A stretch of 35,977 bases of DNA from Dichomitus squalens LYAD-421 SS1. Taxonomy: Eukaryota; Basidiomycota; Agaricomycetes; Polyporales; Polyporaceae. Both the position numbers and the translations under genes were made by a program. Every line of letters begins with the position of its first letter. Within the stretch, counting starts at the first letter, position 1. The stretch spans positions 76,662-112,638 of the forward strand of contig NW_006766921.1 in the NCBI RefSeq assembly GCF_000275845.1, read 5' to 3'. This document shows positions 20,335 through 31,516 of this stretch, piece by piece. The notes below the pieces were generated by a model. It had not been told where the DNA came from, searched no databases, and saw nothing but the letters and a program-made list of their open reading frames with translations.

Positions 20335-22975
20335 TTAGAGCGCCCAGATTTTCACAATCGAGTCGCGCCCGCCCGAGACCATGTATCGGTCCATATACCG
20401 GAGATGTTCGACAGGTCGTGTGTGGCCGTTCGTCATGAGCGTGGAGTGCTGCATACTCGTCCGATTGTATATCTGGGAAACATACAACGACGAACAGTAA
20501 GCATTCGTTCCAGCGGCAGTCGCCAATAATAGAAGGGCAAGCCTTGGCTTCCTAACTGAGCAAAAGAAGCACACCTTGATACCGTTCTCGCCTGTCGCAG
20601 CGACAATCTTGCGCGTGTCAAATTGAAGGGCCGTTACGGCATGATCGTACTTCAGGGTCTCGAAGATGCTTCCGGTGCGCACGTCCCATATCTAACCGGA
20701 GGTAGCGGAGGAAGGACCAAAACATAAGTAGGTACGCATGACATGATATCACAAGGATACTAACCCGTATGGACTTGTCGAGACTCCCAGTAACGATGTG
20801 CAACTCATCAAATTGGAGACATGTGACCGGCCCAGTGTGGCCCAGAAGCGTCCGATGGGGCTGGCCAGTGCGCACTGCGGCCGCTGTCAGCAACTTCTAC
20901 ACAAACCTCACTGCAAGGTGTACTCACTATCCCACATCCTGACGGCACCATCGCCGCTGCCGCTAACAAGAGCATAACCCCAGAACTGCAGAGCACCGAC
21001 GAAATCTTGGTACATCTCCCATGTGCCATCGGCATAAGGGGGCGTCGGCACCGCGAAGGTCCCCGCGGCAGCTGCGGCTCCGGGAACCAGGTGAGCAGGA
21101 AGTGCCGTTCCGGGAGCAGCCGTGGGCGGATGTGAGATCGCCCAAAGGATGTCCATGGTCATCACACATTGGCCTGTATTGAGGTCCCATTGCCGCATTG
21201 TCTTGTCGGATGCGCCAGTGACCTATCGTTTTGGAGGATGAATATACGCATGAGTGGATTCAAGGCACGACAAATGCGACGTACCAAGCACTCATCCTCG
21301 AAGTACATTGCAGAAACGGCCTTTGTATGACCCTCAAGCGTCCGCACACACGGCCCATCTCTTGGGACGGCGCTAGATGGCCGGCTGCTGGTGCTGCTCT
21401 CTTCCCTGATGCCGTTCGTGCTGGTATCGACGCTCTCATCCTCCTCCACAACGTCACTGAGACTGAACATATCCCCGGACTCCCAGTCCTCATCCTCATC
21501 GACCCTCCGCAAGTCCCACGCGCGCACAGTGCCATCCTCGCTGCCCGTTAAGCAGATGTGATCCTCGACTTGAATGCACTTCACCGTCCCGCGGTGGCCT
21601 CGTAGTCGCCCTATCTCCTCGCCCGTGAGCAAGTCCCAGACGCGAGGCTGAGTATCATCCTGGCTCGCGGTGACCAAAGTACCGTAAGGCTCTGAGAAGT
21701 CAAGCGCCGTAATGGGTGTCGTGTGACTCTCCAGAGACTAGGATGGACTTGAGCATAGACATTTTACGTATAACAAAGCCCGACATACCATGAAAGCGAT
21801 TCCTGGCGGCAATTCGTCGTGTTCCGAGGGAAGGAACGCAGGTCCTTTCCGTCTCCTGGAACTTGCCGCTATGTGACCTGTGCGCGAGACACTGCGCGAA
21901 GGCTGAAGGGCAGACTCCTCCACTTCGATCCTTTCTCGGACACCTTCCACTAGGAGTGCAGCCGTCAGTAGATGAATATCAAAGACAGTCAGACAACGCA
22001 CGCTCGTCGTCCAATTCCAGCTCTTCCTCCTGCAATCTCAACAAGTCCCCCTCTAGCTTGACCCGAATGGCATCCAACGCCTCAATCTTGTGAGATATTT
22101 CCTCAATCTCGTTGCTGATGAGCGCCCTGCGGACATGGATGTTCTCCTTGTCCCGTTCGATCTCGTGGGTCTGTCGGACGAGCTCGTCGATACCGAACGT
22201 CTTTCCTGCACTCAAACTCTGCCTCCCTTTCCGCTTGCCCTTTCCCTTCCTGCCGCGCCCGTTCCGTTCTGACCGTCCCACCATCACTACATCATCTTCG
22301 CTGGCCACGCTCTCCCCGTCGTGTTCCTCCTCATCGCCCAACAAACCCCTCGCGCCCAAGCTCAATCTCTTCAGACCTAGCTTGGGGGTGTCCACGTTTC
22401 TCGTCTGTCTCCTTCGTATCCGGCTCTTCTCGGCACTAGGGATGGTCGCATTGAATCCTCTGAGAAGTGAGACGTTCTCAGCGACACCTTCTGGTTCGGG
22501 GACCTCCTCCTGAAGTAGCTCCTCCGTCGCCTCGACAATCTGCAGGTCGCGGGATGTCACTCGGCGGGAGCCGAATCCAAGGCGGAGTGGGGCGCGTCCA
22601 AGGGTCGCGAAGTCGACGTGCCCGCCGCCACCACCAACAGAAGCCCGCGACCTTCCCGAGACCGTCGCAGCACCTATCATGCGCGGAGTCATGATGACTG
22701 GGGCGACTGTATTCCGCGGATGCCAAGTTGGCATAGGTTACTCTTCAGCGCCTGACCACCGAATGGCAACGAACGGAGTACCACGTACGCTCTGAAAGGA
22801 TCTTCGCGGAGTCATGCTTTCGGGATGTAAATGGCGACAGAATGGCTTTAGAGACCGCATCGAATTTGCTGGTGGTGGAGGAGCTACCGCTGCCTTCAAC
22901 GGAAGAGTCGGTTGGTGCGTACTGGCCATGTTTACTGTCCTGATGACGTCCGCGAGACTTGGTGGATGAGGCCAT
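20335..22975 (-). CDS. MDV1: Mitochondrial division protein 1 (Mdv1/Caf4-type WD40 adaptor), 721 aa
   Basis: Adaptor that bridges outer-membrane Fis1 and the dynamin Dnm1 in mitochondrial fission. Eight exons: 22975-22789, 22706-22002, 21949-21789, 21737-21285, 21222-20928, 20874-20765, 20691-20575 and 20472-20335, exactly 722 codons. The N-terminal part (exon 1 and the start of exon 2) contains [12 protein letters not shown] and leads to [12 protein letters not shown], fitting the Fis1-binding helices. A charged coiled coil of about 80 residues ends exon 2 (from [19 protein letters not shown]). Seven WD repeats follow, each ending in RVWDL, RAWDL, RQWDL, RMWDM, RIWDV, KIYN or KIWAL. An acidic and then Ser-rich insert separates repeats 2 and 3, and an Ala/Pro-rich insert lies between 3 and 4. 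This insert pattern is common in fungal Mdv1. It starts 271 bases from the divergent F-box copy. Confidence 0.92.
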
Positions 22976-23246
22976 AGAATTCGCGCCCTATAGGGGCAGT
23001 GAGGAAGGAATGTGCGTGCTCGCTGTGGTGGGCGGTGAGAGGGAGGTGTTACTGGCCGCGACGCGTCCCAAGCGCCGGGGGCATGGGCACGTGCCCTTTC
23101 GTCACTCGGCCGAGCGCGAAGCGCGCGTAACCCCGAATCTCTCTCTCGCTCATCCAACCTTCAGATCCGCATTATTTTACTCAGATCAACGCATATGGAA
23201 CAGCGGGTATCTGCGCATGTCCTGGAACGTTGTTTTTAACTGATTT

Positions 23247-25037
23247 TTGATAATCGATGTCAGAATGACTGACTCCTCCTCACCGATTCTGCAAGTAACT
23301 CGGAACGCACACCACGACCACGCCTTCCAGTGGTTGCCTGAGGACGAAGTCGTTCTCCGTACCCTACTTCCGTCCAATGTTCAGTCATTGGCGCGATCTA
23401 AGATAGACTACCACAAAGAGTACACACGCCGGCTCAGTTCTACATTCAACACCGGCGCTTTGGTCCATCTCCTTCTACCCACCGAAATGCTCATGGAGAT
23501 CTTTTCGAGGATAGAACCTCAGTCCTGCCATGACATTCGCATCTTACACGTGTGTCGCAAGTGGCGCAGCATTATCCTCAGGACCCCCGCGTTTTGGCAA
23601 GCCATGTTACGCCTCTCGGATGTCATGGACGACTCTTGTTCCTCCGCACTCGATATACAAGTCGCCAATGAGATCCTCCGGTTGTTCGCCCCCCGCAAGA
23701 TAGATGTCACTGTTATGTTTTCGTCAGATCTCCGGCCAACAATACTAGTACCACACCTCTCCCGAATCACACCCTTGGCCATATACATGGAGCCCGACCA
23801 CATCGTCGAAGTATTCGAGGCACTACGGTCTTTCAGGATGGTTCATCTGACTCGACTCGTCATCGAACACGAACACGACGAATCCACGGAAGACAATTTC
23901 GAAATCTCATCAGCTGAGGCGAGGTAGGCGACTTTTCAGTCCATTTCTTTCCTACCGGATGCCTTTCCATCTCTGCATACCCTTCGTATACCCCGCTCAT
24001 TCATGACTCCCAGGCTGTCTATCCCCTCTTTACAATCCGTGGAGCTCGGCAGCTGCAACTGCACTGAATGCGATGTCATGGCGCAGGATCGTCCGGCTGA
24101 CATCCTCTCATTTCTGCGACGGTGTCCGCGACTCGTAGAGCTGAGCATCCTACGAGATTTCCGCTGTGCCTGGTCGGCAGGCAACATGGTCCCTCTGCCG
24201 CCTGCCACTCTCCCGTGTCTCCGTACGTTACGCATGGGATTCAAGCGCCCCATTTCCCTCGAGAGGATCCGCAAATTCTTGGACTATGTGATCATCCCTT
24301 CTACCACTTTCGTAGCCACCCGAAGCAAAGACAACGGCGGCCCATTGATTCCGCGAAGCGAAACTGCAGCTACGATCAGCCCTTTCTCCATAGCTTTGTG
24401 CCGGGCCCGCGCAGGCTATGGGCAGTGGACCTGGACCGTGCAGGGCTGGATGTGAAGCACTCTCCGGATCGACTCGAGATTTGACACCTCCCTTTATGAT
24501 TCGACTCAGCCTCATCAGGTGGTGCTCTCGCGGATCATGGACGAATTTCTCGCACCTTCAGTGGAACTGGTTCAGGTGAAGCTCTCCATCCCTAGTTCTT
24601 CCGTCTACCGGATTCATGGTGTCGACAGACACTTCCACGCACTCATCCACACCTGCGCCTGCATCACTCATCTCGAGGTCCACCTAGGAGACATCCCGGA
24701 CGGCCTCTTTCGCGCACTGGCCGCGGATACTCCCTTGGGCCAACCTGTATGTCCAGAGTTGACGCACCTTGTTGTACGCTGCGCGTTCAACGTCCAAAAG
24801 GGTGTGAAGAGGGGGGACCCTTCGACAGACGCATGCATCTTGATCGAGGCAACACTCACGCATCGCGCCTCGCTGTGTCGCCCGCTAACCTTGTTTGCAA
24901 CCTTCAGATGTGTACTGCCGGATTCGCAGGATGCGTCTGTAGCTCGCCAGCGTCTTCTTGACCGATTCAGACAATTAGCGGACATCGTAGAAGTAGACGT
25001 GACCACAGACCTCATGGCATACTGGCACTGCTATTAG
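23247..25037 (+). pseudogene. F-box protein gene with two in-frame stop codons
   Basis: The frame is open from ATG 23247 (alternative 23265) to TAA 25037, 597 codons, except for TAG at 23925 and TGA at 24453. An F-box-like domain reads LPTEMLMEIFSRIEP...ILHVCRKWR...FWQAMLR near residues 76-130. Homology to the intact paralogue at 12049-10478 continues on both sides of each stop: IDVTV and HLTRLVIEH before the first, PSLHTLRIP and CNCTEC between them, and VCPELTHLVV and LLDRFRQLA after the second. No frameshift is needed anywhere. A 90-nt in-frame intron (23924-24013, GTAGGC...CCCAG) could remove the first stop, but it would delete the conserved segment. No convincing intron removes the second. 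A young pseudogene or a gene making a truncated product of 226 residues are the main readings. Confidence 0.72.
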
Positions 25038-25612
25038 TAAGTAAATCAGCTCCGTTTGGATTACATGTACTTGAACTGTGATCGCTTCTCTGGAAATGTA
25101 CGTAGGGAGTGCACGCACGAAGTAAATAACAAGCATTTGGCTACATCGGCTGCTGAGTACCGAGTATTGAGAGTCGAGAAATCGTGCTCACTTCGACTTG
25201 AGCTGATATGGCAATTGTCACACTCGAAGTGCTCTGATTCGCGCATTGGGGGCCTAGGTATGTCAAGGAAGCAGTGGACATCGTAAGTAGCGGTGGAAAA
25301 TTGTGACGACACATGCAACTAAACTACATTTTACGCCTACAAGCGCATTTGTCGTGGCATAGAGTTGGCGCATGAATGCCTTGGGTCAATGGACTGTTCT
25401 AACTGGTGCCAGTCCCGTAAGAAGGCTTGCTCACTCGGACCGCGGCTCTAGTCATGCTGTGACTAACATCGAACCCGGCGGCGACTCGCCGAGAACGTTG
25501 TCCCCTGGGATAGTACAATGGTATTGCTGAGGTGTCTATGCGAGGGTATTGCCTGAGAATAATACAACATTAGATGACTCCATAGTATACTACCTTCGTC
25601 CCCTCGACCCCG
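25038..25612. other. Convergent intergenic stretch
   Basis: 3' flanks of the F-box copy (+) and of the uncharacterised gene (-). Frames of 76-92 codons on either strand have no recognisable features. Confidence 0.45.
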
Positions 25613-26803
25613 TTATGAACGTGTGTCTGGCCATCCGAAGTCCAACACCATCGCAAATCCGTATTGCCGCAGATCGTATTCCCGACGGAGCCATGGTTTG
25701 GGAGGCACGGACTGCTGCGCGCTCTCCTGGGGCTCCCTTGAGTCTGTCGGAACAGCCGACGTCGCGTTCGGGGATGCAGCGGGTGCGGGTAGTGAGGCTG
25801 AATCGGCCTCGTCAGACGAAGCATTAGTAGGGGGGAGTGTCGGAGTGCGCTTGAACGGGCGGAATATGTTCCAGAAATGAGGTCGTCCCTCCGACTCCGA
25901 TCCGTTCTGAGCCGTCGCCAAGACCGACACGTTGGATTGTAGCTCCCCCGGGGCGTCCGCGCAAGCTGCGGACACGGTGGCGTCCTCACCTTCGCCCCTC
26001 TCACATCTCTGCCTATCGCTCTCCTCCTTCTCCGCCGCAATATCCTTCTCTAGACTGTCCTTCAGCCGCACGACGCTGAGCTCATCCCACTTTGTTGCGT
26101 TAAACGGCGCGAAGAAGCCGTTCGAGAAGTCGCACCAGCAGCGGTCCGCGACAGGAATCGTAGAAGGCATCCTCTCCTCCGGTAAGTTGGGCATCATGAG
26201 ATGGAGGGCGTCTGCGAAGGTGGTGACATTCTCCGACCACGGTTGGACGAGGGGAGTCTCGATGGGCACTGGGGGCCAGTAACATGTTGACATGAACATG
26301 GCGGTCAGCAAAACCATGCAATAGAAACTGGGGTTCGAGTGAGCGACCACAACGCGTGCAATGGGTGAAGTCACTGAGATGAGACCCACCATGGTCGCGC
26401 GTGCATGGTGGTCGAGAAAAGGAATAAGAGCAAGAAATATGGCGGGGCGATTGGCATCGGCAACAGCACGAGCGGAAGATACCATCGTGTACACCTTCAA
26501 ATTTTCCGTCAGCTTTCGATCCTCGGTATAGGGATTGCGTACTGACCACATCATGCAAGGCCAGTAGAAAGGAAGTTGATGATTTTGAAACTGGTGTTCC
26601 GGAACCCAATAATCGTTGTGAGGCGTCGTGTAGCTCCCAATGCTGCCAATGCTATGTTGCAAGGTCGGTCCGGGAGAAATGCAGCGAGTCAGAGATGGTG
26701 CCGCGACAAGAGCTGGCGTTGGTGTTGCCGGGACAAGCGTGCTTAGCGAAGAGGTCGCGACATTTGTTTTGGCGCCCATAATGACGCGCGCTGTTCCCCA
26801 CAT
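25613..26803 (-). CDS. Uncharacterised single-exon protein, about 396 aa
   Basis: I do not recognise this protein. The frame is open without introns for at least 396 codons from the ATG at 26803. It extends antisense into the p23 gene up to 27118, but that upstream part overlaps a clear gene, so a start at 26803 (or 26779) is preferred. Visible features: a Ser/Thr/Pro-rich N-terminus without acidic residues (MWGTARVIMGAKTNVATSSL), two hydrophobic stretches (around RPAIFLALIPF and FYCMVLLTAMF) that may be buried helices or membrane segments, Trp/Cys-rich CWCDFSNGFFAPFNATKWDEL, a charged helix with KDIAAEKEESDRQ, and an acidic Ala/Pro/Ser-rich tail. Its promoter region of about 180 bases is shared with divergent p23. 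A hidden intron is possible. Coding is likely from length and composition only. Confidence 0.5.
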   Translation of the reverse strand: MWGTARVIMGAKTNVATSSLSTLVPATPTPALVAAPSLTRCISPGPTLQHSIGSIGSYTTPHNDYWVPEHQFQNHQLPFYWPCMMWSVRNPYTEDRKLTENLKVYTMVSSARAVADANRPAIFLALIPFLDHHARATMVGLISVTSPIARVVVAHSNPSFYCMVLLTAMFMSTCYWPPVPIETPLVQPWSENVTTFADALHLMMPNLPEERMPSTIPVADRCWCDFSNGFFAPFNATKWDELSVVRLKDSLEKDIAAEKEESDRQRCERGEGEDATVSAACADAPGELQSNVSVLATAQNGSESEGRPHFWNIFRPFKRTPTLPPTNASSDEADSASLPAPAASPNATSAVPTDSREPQESAQQSVPPKPWLRREYDLRQYGFAMVLDFGWPDTRS

Positions 26804-26981
26804 GTTCCCACGTGGTGGGCACAGGACGCGACGGTGAGTGCGCGTCGCTGGAGAGGCGCCCACCCCCAAGAGATTCTCCTCGATTCGAGAGCTTTCCTCG
26901 AACCGCCAGTCCAGTCCGCCTTTAATCCCCCCCGCCGCGCACACCATCCGGCACATCGTCAACAACATCCAAAAATCCAAA

Positions 26982-27927
26982 ATGCCGTTCCACCCAGAGG
27001 TCCTGTGGGCACAGCGCAGCTCTGAATCCGATGAGAAGAAGGTGAGCGATCTTGTCCGCGCGCGGGCTCTATGAGATTTACATGTATTGACCATGACTTT
27101 TTCCCCTGTGGCGTCCACGTCCCGCAGAACATCCTCTATGTTACAGTGAACTTGCCTGACATCAAGCCTGAAACGCTTGAGTACAACCTGACGCCAACAA
27201 AGTTGTCGTTTAAGGCGAAAGCGGGAAAGTCAGTACATGCTCCATTCACAATAACCCTTCACACACGCGTCCTGACGCGTCCTATTCATTCAACTAGCGC
27301 TGAAAAGGGTCTCGAGGAGAAGGACTACGAGTTTGCGATCGATCTGTTTGCAGAGGTAGACCCGGAAGTGCGTACTCTTATCTTCCCTATGTGGCGGAAA
27401 CCCTTTTTCTAATAACCGGACACAGGCATCATCAAAAAAGCTCACGTCGCGCTCGTTCCAGCTCCTCCTCCGCAAGAAGGAGCTGAAAGCGGAGTACTGG
27501 CCACGTCTGACCAAAGACAAGGTCCGGAACGCGTTCCTTAAGACCGACTTCTCCAAGTGGGTCGACGAGGACGAGCAGGACGGTGACAAGGCGGCGCTCG
27601 ACGAAGACTTCGACATGGGTGGTATGGGCATGCCGGGAATGGGCGGCATGCCAGGTATGGGCGGCATGCCAGGTATGGGTGGCATGGGAGGCATGGGAGA
27701 CCTCGATTCGGTAAGTTCGGACTGCCCGAGACGTCTCTTTCGGAATCCCGTACATAGTACTAACGCACATTTTGCCAAACTTGCAGATGCTCCAGTCTAT
27801 GGGCGGCGGTGCGGGCGGTTTCGACCCCGATGCGGCAGGTCCCTCAGGCAGCGCCGACGTTGAAGAGGATGACTCGGACGACGACGAGGGCCCGCCGCCA
27901 CTTGAAGAGGCTGAGCCCAAGGCATGA
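26982..27927 (+). CDS. Hsp90 co-chaperone p23 (Wos2/Sba1 type), 218 aa
   Basis: Binds the ATP-closed N-domains of Hsp90 and slows ATP hydrolysis during client maturation in cytosol and nucleus. Five exons: 26982-27041, 27128-27228, 27298-27367, 27426-27710 and 27787-27927, 219 codons in phase. A CS domain starts with PEVLWAQRS, continues through NILYVTVNLPD and LSFKAKAGN, and ends in the p23 signature WPRLTKDKVRNAFLKTDFSKWVDED. A low-complexity segment of GMGG/GMPGM units follows, encoded by an 18-bp repeat, and then a strongly acidic tail (EEDDSDDDEG), both usual in fungal p23. The first ATG in frame with the CS domain is used. It is divergent from the uncharacterised gene on minus. Confidence 0.93.
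27614..27702 (+). repeat. Coding minisatellite in p23 (Gly/Met/Pro repeats)
   Basis: Units close to GGTATGGGCGGCATGCCA (18 bp) are repeated about three times with shorter GGCATGGGAG variants, encoding GMGGMP. They lie within exon 4 of p23. Such Gly-Met linkers vary in length between p23 orthologues. Confidence 0.75.
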
Positions 27928-28226
27928 TTCGTGTTGCGTGGCTCATCACGAAGTGATTGGGGTAGACATACACTGAGGGGACGTGCGCAGTTTACCGGAC
28001 TGACAATTTGTATTAAACATCGCTGATGCTGCAATATAATCTTGTGCAATATACGGCTCCTCAGAGTGCCCCTCCTCGTGCGTGCAGGGGCTGCATGCGA
28101 TATATCCATTATTGCAGTGACTATGCGCTGATTGTTGAAACCAGCGACGCTTTCAATACAGCTTGCAGCTCTATTTCTTGTAGGTTGACTGGCTACTCGA
28201 GCGACCACCGGGACTACGTCACCCAT

Positions 28227-29368
28227 CTACAACCTCGTGATGCACCACGTCAGGACCCAAAACTTGGCCCCGTCAGCCACAGGCTTCAAGTCGTCCCTCT
28301 CCAGTTCCCTCACATCCGCATCGACGCGGATCGTCCCAGGCGGGAACACGCCCTCCCACAGCTCCCTCCAGCTCTCGGGCGAGTGGCAGAACATCTGCTT
28401 CCCATGCGAGCTCGGCAGGCCCGCCTCGACGCGGAAGCCCTTCTCCGCTCTGCCGCTCTGCAGCCCGAAGACGATCGAGCCCGGCTCGGGTGAGAGGAGG
28501 CCCGCGAGCGACCGCGCCAGCTGCACCTGCTCCTCCTCGCTGAACAGGTGGAACACGGCGGAGATGTGGATCGCGGAGACGTGCCCGCGGAGCGGGTTTA
28601 GCGAGGTGAGCGTGGGCAGGTCCGGGCGTGGCGTTGCGGGGGCCGACGTGAAAGCCGCGACGGGCTCGAGGTGTGTGGGGTCGAAGACGTCGCCCGCGAA
28701 GAAGCGCGCGGGGAAGGATTCTTGGGTCGTGCCGAAGAGCTTGTGGCCGAAGTCCCAAAACTCTGCGGGAGCGATGTAAGCGACAGTGTGGTATTAGTCA
28801 CGGAGACGACGGGTGCTGAAACACCGACCAGGGTGGATATCGGTGGCCACGCAATTATCGACTGGGAAGCCGTCGGAGACGGCCTTCCTCACGTCGTTTC
28901 CGACTGTCATGCGCCCTGGCTGAGCACAGGTGGACGCATACACAGAGAAGCACTCACAGCAGCATCCAATGTCCAGCAGGATTGCCCCTTCCCGCTCTCG
29001 TCCAAGCTTGAGCAAGCCGTTGTATGCAGGAATGCGAGGTGAGAGCTTCATTCTTGGCGATACAAGCGTCGTTCACGATGAGTGTCTCCGTGATAAGCAG
29101 TGAACAGCACCGGAAGCACTCACTTGATGAAGGCAAACCTCCTTATGCATGGGTACGGGTGGATGCTGAAGGCTTCCGCCTGCACTTGCAAGATGTGTTC
29201 GCGGAGGGCGTCCTCGTCCCTTATGCCCGTCTGTTCGCCTACGAAGTCCAGCTCCTCTTTGGTGATAGACGAATACGAGGCCTCCAGTAAGGGATCCCGC
29301 GCAGGCCTCTCGATGCTGCTTGTGAGAGCGGGTACATCTGTGGGCTTTGCGGATAGCGAGACCATCAT
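28227..29368 (-). CDS. Class I SAM-dependent methyltransferase, paralogue 1, 316 aa
   Basis: Four exons: 29368-29124, 29052-28958, 28903-28829 and 28762-28227, 317 codons with consistent phases. The N-terminal region has the conserved segment HPYPCIRRFAF. Motif I is LLDIGCCFGND (Asp109 to Asp117), a variant of the usual DxGxGxG SAM loop. The acidic strand-2 end is ATDIHPEFWDFGHKLF. Further on are HVSAIHISAVFHLFSEEEQ and MFCHSPESW, and it ends in WCITRL. The same architecture is known, from memory, in methyltransferases of fungal secondary-metabolite clusters (AusD-like), but here no biosynthetic core gene lies nearby, so the substrate is unknown. A TATATA box is 91-96 bases upstream. Relative to paralogue 2 it lacks the intron before HPYPC. 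Confidence 0.87.
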
Positions 29369-30243
29369 GGCTTGCAGGTGCTTGTGATGACGGCAGGAAA
29401 GGCTGGCAGATGAGTGAGGAGTGAGGAATGTATTGCACGCGTGCGAAACAGCCGTTCATATATACTCGTTGCCTACCTCGTACTAGTACAAGGCGGTATG
29501 GCACACGTCACGTCCCTGTACGTAGAAGCGATCGGAGAGCTGCTCGAGGTATGCAGGGCTCCAAAACCTCTCAATATCTGGTGAGTAGTCTGTCGAACTT
29601 CTCAGAGCAGTTAACAGGCTACCCAAACAAGAATACGCGTCACAGGAACAGTTCTGTGTAGAGGCCAACAGTATGGTACGATGCTCATCGTACGGTTCAT
29701 TTCGTCCAGACAGCGTCATAAAAAGAAGATGGAAGGACGGAGGACACTCCTTATTCGGCTCGGCGTCCCACTCACCGAATCACAAAGTAGAGCTTACACT
29801 TAGAGTCTCCCTCGCTCCGACGATCACTGGGCAGTAATGCCGGCGTTCATAATCCTCTGCATCATCGCCAGGGCGGCGCTGAGTGTCACTGCTGAAGTGT
29901 GTTTTTGAAGTAATATGTTGCATACTGAGCGCCGTTATTGATCCCGCTCTCAATTCAGCAGAGCTCACGCACCTCTCAGATAATCCGATTAGCAGATTTC
30001 GAATCTCTCAGCTTACCAAGGAGAACAGGAGGACAATGAGCGCAACAATAGCTACTGCAAGCGGCAAATACTAGCGACACACGGCCGTCGTAGTTGAATA
30101 CACGGTACTCTCACAACCATGCCAGATCAATCGCTGCCACGTGTATATGTTTTGGGTTAGTCCATGACATACTCTACATCATGAGCAGCTGTTCTTTGTA
30201 CTCACGCTGAGGTGCACGTCCGGCAACACACTCCATCGCCGAC
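29369..30243. other. Intergenic stretch between the two methyltransferase genes
   Basis: Contains the promoter of paralogue 1 at its left end and the 3' flank of paralogue 2 at its right end. Frames of 62-78 codons have no recognisable features. No repeat copy of either gene is seen. Confidence 0.45.
29459..29464 (-). promoter_or_regulatory. TATA box of methyltransferase paralogue 1
   Basis: TATATA on the minus strand, centred about 93 bases upstream of the ATG at 29368, the same spacing as at the GH16 gene and paralogue 2. Confidence 0.5.
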
Positions 30244-31410
30244 TCAAAGCCTAGTGACAGACCATGCAAGGAAGTAGAACTTCGCATCTGGATTCCAGTT
30301 ATGGAGCCCTCTCTCCACGAGACGAGCCTCGACCTTCACCGTCCCCTTCTTGAAGATCTGCCCGTCCCACAGCTCAGCCCAGCTCTCGGGCGAGTGGCAG
30401 AACATGGTCGACCCGTGCGAGTTCGGACGAAGCTGCTCGGTCCTGAACCCCTTCTCCGGACGGCCACCGTGTGTCCCGAGAAGCATGGAACCAGGCTCAG
30501 GTGAGAGGAGGCCGGCGAGGGACTTGGCGAGCTGGAACTGCTTGTCCTCGCTGAAGAGGTGGAAGAAGGACGAGGCGTGGATTGCAGAGACGTGACCGCG
30601 GAGGGGGTTCAGCGACTTGATGCTGGACAGGTTGGCCGGGCGGGGCTCGCTCGGTGGGCTGTAGAAGGGTTCTGTGACCTCGAGGAACGCGGGATCAAAA
30701 GCGTCCCCGGCGATGAAGGGGACAGGGAACGTTTCCTGCGTGGTCTTGAAAAGCTTGTGTCCGAGATCCCAAAACTCTGCATGACAGTGTGTGAGCGAGA
30801 CGAGGTTGTGGATTGCGATAGCCGAAACCTACCGGGGTGCAGATCAGAGGCAATGACTCCCTCTCTGGGGAAACCGTCGTGAATAGCCTTCCTGATGTCA
30901 TTACCGACTGCATACATGCATATCGATATAATCTGGAAGCTGGGAGACAACTCCAGAACTTACAGCAGCATCCGATGTCCAGTAAGATAGGGTCTTTACG
31001 CTCCTTACCTAGAGTCAACAAACGTTCGTACGCAGGCAGGCTCGCCAGCTTCATCCTATGGCCCGGATAGTTGTTAGAGCTTCATCCATACAGTGGTCTG
31101 CATGCTGCGGTCCGGTGACGGACTTACTGGAGGAAGGTGAAGCGCCTGATGCATGGGTAAGGATGAACCTAGATAGGTCGAAGTGTTCCAAGATCGGTAC
31201 GATCGCCAGGGGATAGGTGAGGTAGAATCTGGAACGAACCTCGTAAGCTTCAGCTTGGACAGCAAGGATGTGCTTCTTGAGTTCTTCCTCATCCTCGATT
31301 CCCGTCTGGGCCTTCATGAATGCGAGTCCATCTTCGTCAATCTTGTAATCGTTCTCGTCCAACGGACGCGACCGTATAATCTCCCTCTTGGCGTCTGCTG
31401 TCGAGGACAT
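30244..31410 (-). CDS. Class I SAM-dependent methyltransferase, paralogue 2, 303 aa
   Basis: Five exons: 31410-31240, 31168-31128, 31055-30964, 30907-30833 and 30776-30244, 304 codons in phase. It is co-oriented with and clearly paralogous to the gene at 29368-28227. Shared segments are AVQAEAYEVHPYPCIRRFTF, LPAYERLL, LLDIGCCFGND (from Asp97), DLHPEFWDLGHKLF, LNPLRGHVSAIHASSFFHLFSE, SLAGLLSPEPGS, MFCHSPESWAELW and a WSVTRL end. Three introns sit at identical positions in both genes (after the RF region, in the SAM loop after CC, and in the HPE codon). This gene has one extra intron before the VHPYP codons, so exon 2 is only 41 nt. Substrate unknown; the family methylates small molecules in fungal secondary metabolism as far as I know. 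Confidence 0.87.
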
Positions 31411-31510
31411 CGTCGTATCCTGTGGCTATAGCGATGGAGAGTGGTATAGGGCTCGCTGAGCTGAGAAGGAAACGTCAAGCGAGACGTATGTTCCGCCAGA
31501 TATAGTCCTC

Positions 31511-31516
31511 TTATAT
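31511..31516 (-). promoter_or_regulatory. TATA box of methyltransferase paralogue 2
   Basis: ATATAA on the minus strand (part of GGATATAAGAGG), about 103 bases upstream of the ATG at 31410, matching the spacing at other genes of this window. Confidence 0.5.

Noticed and set aside
23924..24013. A 90-nt GTAGGC...CCCAG intron removing the first stop of the F-box copy
   Set aside because: It would delete a segment (PSLHTLRIP) conserved in the paralogue, and the second stop would remain. It was mentioned as an option, not adopted.
25430..25510. GGTTCGA-like sequence on the minus strand, considered as a tRNA T-loop
   Set aside because: The flanking bases do not form a five-pair T stem, and no acceptor or anticodon arm could be drawn.
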